Positions 33,521 through 38,211 of a stretch of DNA of 38,211 nucleotides are shown in pieces. A program made the position numbers and the translations under genes. The DNA is from Candidatus Calescibacteriota bacterium (GTDB lineage Bacteria > CAIJMQ01 > JAADFP01): positions 1 to 38,211 of the forward strand of contig JAGGYA010000014.1 in the NCBI GenBank assembly GCA_021162785.1, given 5' to 3'. Under the pieces are notes generated by a model. It ran no database searches. It was not told the origin of the DNA and saw only the letters and a list, made by a program, of their open reading frames with translations. The stretch's first letter is position 1; every line of letters begins with the position of its first letter.

Positions 33521-34737
33521 CTCCCTACCCCCTTTTTTATTCCTCTTATTGTTTCCGCTATGAAATAAATCTCCTCTTTTTTAAGCCCCGATGAAGAGGG
33601 GAGGTAAAGCCCTTCCTTACATAAAGCCTCAGAGACGGGGAAGTCTTCATTTACATAATCTTTCCAGTAAATAGGCTGGAGATGTATGGGAATGAAGAAA
33701 GTCCGGGTTTCTATCCCCTTTCTGGCAAGCCTTTCTCTCAACTCGTCCCGGGAAATCCCAAAGGAATCTTTTACCCTTATCCCGTACATCCAGAAAACAT
33801 TTTTAATACCTTCTGTTTCAGGAGGGAGAACCAGTCCTTCTATATCTTTAAGCAGGGAAGTGTAAAGTCGGGCATTTTCTATTCTTTTTTCCACCAGCTC
33901 ATCAAATTTTTCTAATTGAGCCAGGCCAATTGCTGCCTGGAGGTTAGTCATACGGTAATTAAATCCCACGAGTTTATGCCAGAAATGTCTCTCTTGGGAA
34001 AAAGCGTGATCTCTTAAATTCCTTGCTATCTCATAAATCTCAGAATTGTTAGTGGTAATCATCCCACCTTCGCCGGTGGTAATGATTTTGTTAGCGTAAA
34101 AACTAAAAGTGGCCACATCACCAATACTACCTATTTTCCTCCCCTTATACTCTGCTCCATGAGCTTCCGCAGCATCTTCAATAACCCATAAATCGTATTT
34201 TTTAGCAAGGGCAAGGATTTTATCCATCTCTGCAGGATGGCCGTAGGTATGGATAGGAATTATTGCCCGGGTTTGGGAGGTAATTTTTTCTTCAATCTTC
34301 TCCACATCAATATTCCCGGTTCGGGGTTCAGAATCCACTAAAACTGGTTTTGCTCCACAGTATCTCACAGCATTGGCGGTAGCTATCATGGTGAAGGTGG
34401 GGATTATAACTTCATCTCCTTCTCCTATCCCCAGTGTGTAAAGGGCGAGATGGAGAGCAGTAGTCCCGCTGGTTACTGCAATGCCATATTTTGCACCTAC
34501 TTTTTCTGCGAATTTCCTCTCAAATTCTCCAATTTTTTCTCCTAAGGAAGAGATCCAGCCTGATTCAATACATTCCAGCACCTTTCTTTTTTCACTTTCA
34601 TCCAGAACTGGTGCGCATACAGGGATGATCTTATGGAAAGGATTATCTGGGATGAGCACAGGTTCCGGTGAAGGGAGAAGGTGAGATTTATGTCGGGGAA
34701 AATCCTTCTCAGGTTTTCTAATTAAACTCTTTGCCAT
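33517..34737 (-). CDS. DegT-family aminotransferase (perosamine synthase-like)
   Basis: The 406-aa PLP enzyme has IPVCAPVLDESEKRKVLECIESGWISSLG, VTSGTTALHLALYTLGIGEGDEVIIPTFTMIATANAV, IEDAAEAHGAEYKGRKIG and the Schiff-base lysine in FYANKIITTGEGGMITTN. The NKIITTGEGG form is characteristic of GDP-perosamine synthase-type 4-aminotransferases. A 40-residue N-terminal extension (MAKSLIRKPEKDFPRHK...) precedes the usual start, so a later start is possible, though I see no better one. It overlaps the GT2 gene by 16 nt upstream and the dehydratase by 4 nt downstream. It probably makes a 4-amino-4,6-dideoxy sugar. Confidence 0.9.
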   Translation of the reverse strand: MAKSLIRKPEKDFPRHKSHLLPSPEPVLIPDNPFHKIIPVCAPVLDESEKRKVLECIESGWISSLGEKIGEFERKFAEKVGAKYGIAVTSGTTALHLALYTLGIGEGDEVIIPTFTMIATANAVRYCGAKPVLVDSEPRTGNIDVEKIEEKITSQTRAIIPIHTYGHPAEMDKILALAKKYDLWVIEDAAEAHGAEYKGRKIGSIGDVATFSFYANKIITTGEGGMITTNNSEIYEIARNLRDHAFSQERHFWHKLVGFNYRMTNLQAAIGLAQLEKFDELVEKRIENARLYTSLLKDIEGLVLPPETEGIKNVFWMYGIRVKDSFGISRDELRERLARKGIETRTFFIPIHLQPIYWKDYVNEDFPVSEALCKEGLYLPSSSGLKKEEIYFIAETIRGIKKGVGS

Positions 34738-35435
34738 TTCTCCTTAAATGCTCGAATCAACATCTTGAGATATTTTACTCCAGTAGAGAAAAACTTCAAA
34801 AAATCGGGTGCAGTTTTGGATTTGCCTATTTCTCTACCCTTACAGAAATAAGGAATTTCTTTCACTTTGTAACCCAACTTTTTTGCTCGGGTGATGAGAA
34901 GAATGAAGTATTCACCGTAATCACCCTCTAATCCCACTTTTTCTATTACCTTCTTTTTTATGGCAATAAACCCGCTTGTATAATCATGAAAATCCCTATA
35001 GAGGAGAATCTGGCAGAGAAAGTTTATAATACGACTGAAGATCTTAGGATAGGAAAAGGGACGAGCATCTTTACCTCCTGGAAGGAATCGGGAACCCACA
35101 ACCAGGTCAAACCCATTGATCTCTTTTATCATCTTTGCCAGGATTTCCGGAGGCATGCTTAAATCGCAGTCCATCCAGCATATTATTTCTCCTCTTGCTT
35201 CTCTTATTCCTCTTAAAATTGCTGAAGTAAGTCCTTTTTCCTCCGTTCTTCTTATAACCCTTAGAGAAGGGTAAGTATTCCTTAGTTGTTGAGCAAGTTC
35301 CCAGGTTCGGTCAGGAGAATCATCGTCCACCACTATCACTTCGCAGGGCAATTCCAGCGTGCTAAATATCCGGTGAACCAAAAGAGGGAGGGTATCCCTT
35401 TCATTATAAGTGGGGAGAATAATGGAAACCATCAA
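34722..35435 (-). CDS. GT2 polyprenol-phosphate mannosyltransferase-like (DPM1 type)
   Basis: The 237-aa GT-A enzyme has SIILPTYNERDTLPLLVHRI, VVDDDSPDRTWELA, KGLTSAILRGIREARG, the acidic WMDCDLSMPPEIL, VVGSRFLPGG and DYTSGFIAIKKKV, matching soluble dolichyl-phosphate-mannose synthases without a C-terminal GtrA-like domain. It is first in an operon with a perosamine-synthase-like aminotransferase and a dehydratase, so the amino sugar may be delivered by polyprenyl phosphate. It is divergent from the methyltransferase at 35470 across 34 nt. Confidence 0.9.
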   Translation of the reverse strand: MMVSIILPTYNERDTLPLLVHRIFSTLELPCEVIVVDDDSPDRTWELAQQLRNTYPSLRVIRRTEEKGLTSAILRGIREARGEIICWMDCDLSMPPEILAKMIKEINGFDLVVGSRFLPGGKDARPFSYPKIFSRIINFLCQILLYRDFHDYTSGFIAIKKKVIEKVGLEGDYGEYFILLITRAKKLGYKVKEIPYFCKGREIGKSKTAPDFLKFFSTGVKYLKMLIRAFKEKWQRV

Positions 35436-35440
35436 TAAAG

Positions 35441-35446
35441 TATAAT
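35441..35446 (+). promoter_or_regulatory. -10 box for the methyltransferase-GT operon
   Basis: TATAAT sits 23 nt before the ATG at 35470 in the 34-nt divergent gap; GAGGAGG follows 4-5 nt before the ATG. No consensus -35 is found at the expected distance, which would lie inside the divergent GT2 gene. Confidence 0.45.
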
Positions 35447-35469
35447 ACAGGAAGAGAAGAGGAGGGAAG

Positions 35470-36177
35470 ATGGAAAAATGGGTTTTTGAAAGGATGGCAG
35501 AAATTCAGGATAAACACTGGTGGTTTATAAGACAGAGGAGGTTGGTCCAGAGATTTACTCCTCCTTGTAGAAATTTGAAAGTTTTGGATATTGGGTGTGG
35601 TACAGGTGCCATACTCACCCTTTTCCCAGAGAGAAATGTGGGAGTGGATAGAGAGTTCCTGGCTCTTAAGATTGCCCAGAGGCGGGGTTTTAAGAATCTT
35701 ATAAATGGAGATGCACAATCTCTCCCCTTTAAAGACAAAACTTTCGACTATGCTATTATTTTTCAGGTTCTTTACCATCAGGGGGTAAAAAACGAAGAGA
35801 AAGTTTTAAAAGAGGCGTATAGAGTTCTTAAGAAAGGTGGTAGGATTATAATCACTGAACCTGCTTTTGAAATTCTCCGAAGGGAACATGATGTGGTAGA
35901 ACACACCAGGAAAAGATACAGGCTGGAGGAACTTAAGAACGCAGTTGAGGAAGTGGGATTTAAGATAATAAAAAAATCCTATCTTTACCCCTATCTTTTC
36001 CCCATAATACTCATCCGAAAATATTTCCCCGGCAGGAAAGGAAAGCTTGATCTCTATTTACCTTCGCCTTTCATAAATACTCTTTTTTCTTTAATAAGTT
36101 TCATAGAGGATTTGCTACTTCCTTTTGTTTTTTACCCTTTTGGCTCGACGCTGTTGATAATAGGAGAAAAAAGATGA
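35470..36177 (+). CDS. Class I SAM-dependent methyltransferase
   Basis: The 235-aa protein has the HWWFIRQRR N-terminal motif, motif I VLDIGCGTGAI, NGDAQSLPFKDKTFDYAIIFQVL (motifs II-III) and RVLKKGGRIIITEPA (motif IV). A hydrophobic C-terminal half with a likely membrane-associated helix ends FYPFGSTLLIIGEKR. Such UbiE-like enzymes are common in glycan clusters and may methylate a lipid-linked sugar, but the substrate is unknown. It overlaps the next gene by 4 nt. A decayed relative is at 30311-30830. Confidence 0.9.
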   Translation: MEKWVFERMAEIQDKHWWFIRQRRLVQRFTPPCRNLKVLDIGCGTGAILTLFPERNVGVDREFLALKIAQRRGFKNLINGDAQSLPFKDKTFDYAIIFQVLYHQGVKNEEKVLKEAYRVLKKGGRIIITEPAFEILRREHDVVEHTRKRYRLEELKNAVEEVGFKIIKKSYLYPYLFPIILIRKYFPGRKGKLDLYLPSPFINTLFSLISFIEDLLLPFVFYPFGSTLLIIGEKR

Positions 36178-37790
36178 TTTATTTCTTGCAGTTTCTTTTT
36201 ATTTACACCTTCTACTTTGTTTCTGGATATGTTTTGCTTCGAAATATCTCTTTTTCCGCCCATGAAAAATTTGCAATGAGTTTTACACTATCGTCTTTCC
36301 TCTTCTATATCTCTTCTTTTTTGACTTTTCTATTCAAAGATAAAATTTTTCTTTTTCTCCCAGCTGGTATATCTATTCTTGGATTAATTATTCCTTCAAG
36401 AAAGGAGAGAAAATTAAATTTTAATCCCTCTCTTTTGGTGATAAGTTTGCTTCCCTTCTACGCATTCCTACATCAGTTTTTGATTCGATTTTATGGATTT
36501 ACAAGCTGGTATGGAGATTGGTTTATCCATTATCAAGTTTCTCAGTTTTATCTGAGGGAGTATCCTTTTAGCTTTCATTTTGAGGGTGGTTACACTTTCA
36601 CGTCGCGTCCACCTTTATTTAACCTAAATGCTTCTTATTTTCTTAACATTTTGGGAGAGAAATTCACAGTTTTTCAAATATTTTCTTCTGTAGCCAATTC
36701 GCTATTTGTTTTTTCGTTTTACTTACTACTAAAGGATATATTCAAACCGGGTAGATTTTTACCATTTTTACTTTCACTTTTGTTTTTACATCCAACTATT
36801 TACCGTCACTTAACTTACACCTGGAATAAGCTTTTTACAACATATTTTATATTTGGGGGATTAGTTTTCGGCCTGAGGGCTTTGGGAGAAAGAAAAAAAG
36901 AATATCTTTGTTTTTCTGGAATAGCCTGGGGATTGGCAGCTTTATCCCACCAATTTTCTTATTTTTACTTTTTGCCATTTTTTATATTGTTATTGATGAA
37001 TAAAAAGTGGTTATGGCGTGAAAAGCTGATTTTTACTCTCTTTTTCCTTTTACCTCTTTTACCCTGGTATGCTTGGTCAATTTCAAAAGTGGGTTGGGAA
37101 GAGACTTTCTTATCCACTCCTGCTGTAACTATGAGTTATAAATCATCTGCTAAGTGGTGGGGAGTGAAAGTGCGGAATATACTCACCTGCAGTTTGCCCA
37201 TTCACTTTATTTATTCTTTGAGAAGATGGCTTCATAACCTAGCTCCTTCCATTTCTTTATATAATGGTTTTTTAGCTTTTTCTACAGATACAATCCCAGG
37301 ATTTATGGGAATTTCCACCCTATTCTTTTTCCTCCTTGGCCTACTGAGAAGGGAGAATGCAGATATGGAAATCCCTTTCGGGAAGTTTCTTCTTTTGTGG
37401 ATTATTGCAGGAATTACCGGTTGTATTATTACCGAACCTTATGACTATGTACAGGGGATTGTCCATACAGGGATGCTTCCTGCTGTATTGATTCTTTTGG
37501 TTTGGATAGGAATGAAGTTGTTGAAGATGAAAGAAGGCAAGATCTGGCGCTTTACAGTAATGGCGGAGTTCTCATTATTTTTATGGTCGGTACCTCTACT
37601 TACTCCTTTCGTGAGGGATGCTAATTTAGATTTGAAGCTCAAGCATCATCTTACCTTTCTCTATGACAGGGTATACCCCTACCGATTTTTGATAATTCTC
37701 TTCATTGTTTTTATCCAGATTGGGGTGATAATCTGGGCAGTGAAAAGCATGAGGCGGAATAATAAAAAGGAGAGAATACCTGCCGGTTAA
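36174..37790 (+). CDS. Polytopic GT-C-like membrane glycosyltransferase
   Basis: The 538-aa protein has about twelve hydrophobic helices. The loop SWYGDWFIHYQVSQFYLREYPF and then FTSRPPLFNLNASYFLNILG follow the GT-C order of acidic residue and RPPL helix, later joined by GIAWGLAALSHQFSYFYFLPF. Two extra N-terminal helices (1-20, 35-85) precede the usual core. It is more divergent than the other GT39-like proteins here. It is co-transcribed with the methyltransferase (ATGA overlap). It probably acts on a lipid-linked sugar; the acceptor is unknown. Confidence 0.75.
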   Translation: MIYFLQFLFIYTFYFVSGYVLLRNISFSAHEKFAMSFTLSSFLFYISSFLTFLFKDKIFLFLPAGISILGLIIPSRKERKLNFNPSLLVISLLPFYAFLHQFLIRFYGFTSWYGDWFIHYQVSQFYLREYPFSFHFEGGYTFTSRPPLFNLNASYFLNILGEKFTVFQIFSSVANSLFVFSFYLLLKDIFKPGRFLPFLLSLLFLHPTIYRHLTYTWNKLFTTYFIFGGLVFGLRALGERKKEYLCFSGIAWGLAALSHQFSYFYFLPFFILLLMNKKWLWREKLIFTLFFLLPLLPWYAWSISKVGWEETFLSTPAVTMSYKSSAKWWGVKVRNILTCSLPIHFIYSLRRWLHNLAPSISLYNGFLAFSTDTIPGFMGISTLFFFLLGLLRRENADMEIPFGKFLLLWIIAGITGCIITEPYDYVQGIVHTGMLPAVLILLVWIGMKLLKMKEGKIWRFTVMAEFSLFLWSVPLLTPFVRDANLDLKLKHHLTFLYDRVYPYRFLIILFIVFIQIGVIIWAVKSMRRNNKKERIPAG

Positions 37791-37862
37791 CCTGCTTGAG
37801 GGAAAAATTTGTAAACTTTATCTGGCCATCCTCTGTTTAGAATTCATAAAGTTCTCAATACC
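37791..37862. other. Gene-free spacer before the inverted-repeat element
   Basis: About 70 nt of A/T-rich DNA follow the GT-C stop. No clear hairpin terminator and no ORF are seen. Together with the element and pseudogene to its right it makes a 420-nt region without an intact gene. Confidence 0.5.
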
Positions 37863-37949
37863 GGGTCAAGTCCTGTTTTTTCCTGTAAAGAAAGAAAACC
37901 TTGTAATTGAGGGTTTTTCTCTTTTTTACAGGAATTTTTAGACACTACC
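37863..37949 (-). mobile_element. Inverted-repeat element copy 2 (short MITE-like form)
   Basis: On the minus strand it reads GGTAGTGTCTAAAAATTCC, TGTAAAAAAGAGAAAAACC, then ATTACAAGG, TTTTCTTTCTTTACAGGA and GGACTTGACCC. These are the same left and right ends as the element at 1663, with about 100 nt of interior missing. The central 53 nt fold into a long hairpin. It directly borders the truncated GT gene at 37950. No target duplication is evident. Confidence 0.7.
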
Positions 37950-38116
37950 AGAGATGGGGATAGCCATATTGGAGAATAAAGATTCTTTCCAGTAAAGGTA
38001 TCCAGAAGCAAGATGGACAGGTTCATCATAGGTTATGGATTTGAAGATAAGACTCAAAGATGCTTGAAGAAAAAAGAGAAACAGTAAAATTAAGCCCTAA
38101 CTTCCTCTATTTTCAA
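37950..38116 (-). pseudogene. Truncated GT39/TPR-type glycosyltransferase remnant
   Basis: The minus-strand frame reads ILLFLFFLQASLSLIFKSI, then TYDEPVHLASGYLYWKESLF. This closely matches FDEPVHLTAGYLYWKKGLF in the 593-aa enzyme at 25970-27751. The frame ends in the adjoining inverted-repeat element (VSGS-type stop in its left end). Near 38095 one base separates a TTG-led start (LKIEEVR) from the conserved frame, so it is also frameshifted. Only about 50 of some 590 codons remain. The track ORF at 37844-38029 is a different, meaningless frame. Confidence 0.8.
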
Positions 38117-38202
38117 GTAATATGTGGAGATAAAACAGAAGTTCTAAGTTTTTAGAGCTGTAATTCTAATTCTTAACGAGACTCTGAATAAATAGAAAAA
38201 TC

Positions 38203-38208
38203 TTGACA
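38203..38208 (+). promoter_or_regulatory. Possible -35 box at the right edge
   Basis: A perfect TTGACA lies three bases before the window end after A/T-rich DNA, pointing right. The -10 box would be outside the window, so this cannot be confirmed. Confidence 0.25.
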
Positions 38209-38211
38209 TGA

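Noticed and set aside
37844-38029. 61-aa minus-strand ORF
   Set aside because: It is a different frame through the inverted-repeat element and the GT remnant; the homologous frame is another one.

Overview
This window looks like a contig from an uncultivated, low-GC bacterium that probably lives hot. Three things suggest this. It carries a DUF43/BpsA-type branched-chain polyamine synthase, otherwise known from thermophiles. Its genes are packed with 4-nt ATGA overlaps. Its pseudopilin carries the C-terminal H-X9-DG signature common in Planctomycetes/Lentisphaerae-type lineages and several candidate phyla. No marker gene here fixes the phylum. One tRNA gene (Arg, UCU) is present; there is no rRNA, CRISPR array or phage module.

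Layout. (1) 1-1384, minus strand: a pseudopilin gene behind a perfect consensus sigma-70-type promoter, followed by a secreted beta-sandwich protein that runs off the left edge. (2) 1385-1890: gene-free, with a likely intrinsic terminator and a small inverted-repeat element. (3) 12415-1891, minus strand: a 12-gene housekeeping array read as one operon: htpX, mreB, pilT, rtcA, yhhQ, DUF2007, rsfS, argS, lpd, lipB, lipA, rsmE. It starts at a near-leaderless consensus promoter. (4) 12458-17393: sugar-nucleotide epimerases (dTDP-rhamnose-4-epimerase-like, CDP-paratose-2-epimerase-like, GDP-fucose-synthase-like), a GT4 glycosyltransferase and a broken FkbM methyltransferase. (5) 17565-19919, minus strand: an overlapping trio bpsA, metallo-beta-lactamase, GT2, divergent from tRNA-Arg-mscS-lipoprotein on the plus strand. 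(6) 21851-37790: a large membrane glycosylation island. It has six intact polytopic GT-C type transferases (one DUF2723), two GT2 polyprenyl-phosphate sugar synthases (a third is at 17565), two DegT-type sugar aminotransferases, a 4,6-dehydratase-like SDR, a SAM methyltransferase and a decayed relative of that methyltransferase. (7) 37791-38211: a second copy of the inverted-repeat element, in the opposite orientation, abutting a truncated paralogue of the GT-C/TPR gene at 25970.

How it fits together (inference). Epimerases, dehydratase and aminotransferases make unusual deoxy/amino sugar nucleotides. The GT2 enzymes move sugars onto a polyprenyl phosphate. The GT-C enzymes use those lipid-linked sugars outside the membrane. 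Two GT-C enzymes carry C-terminal TPR repeats, a layout resembling eukaryotic TMTC O-mannosyltransferases, and no Wzx/Wzy-type flippase or polymerase is visible. I therefore favour protein or lipid glycosylation over a classical O-antigen locus. The most notable observations are this GT-C/TPR island, the recurrence of -10 boxes only 7-10 nt before start codons (leaderless mRNAs), a probable ATA start for rsfS, a channel gene starting 7 nt after a tRNA, and the paired inverted-repeat elements with adjacent gene decay.
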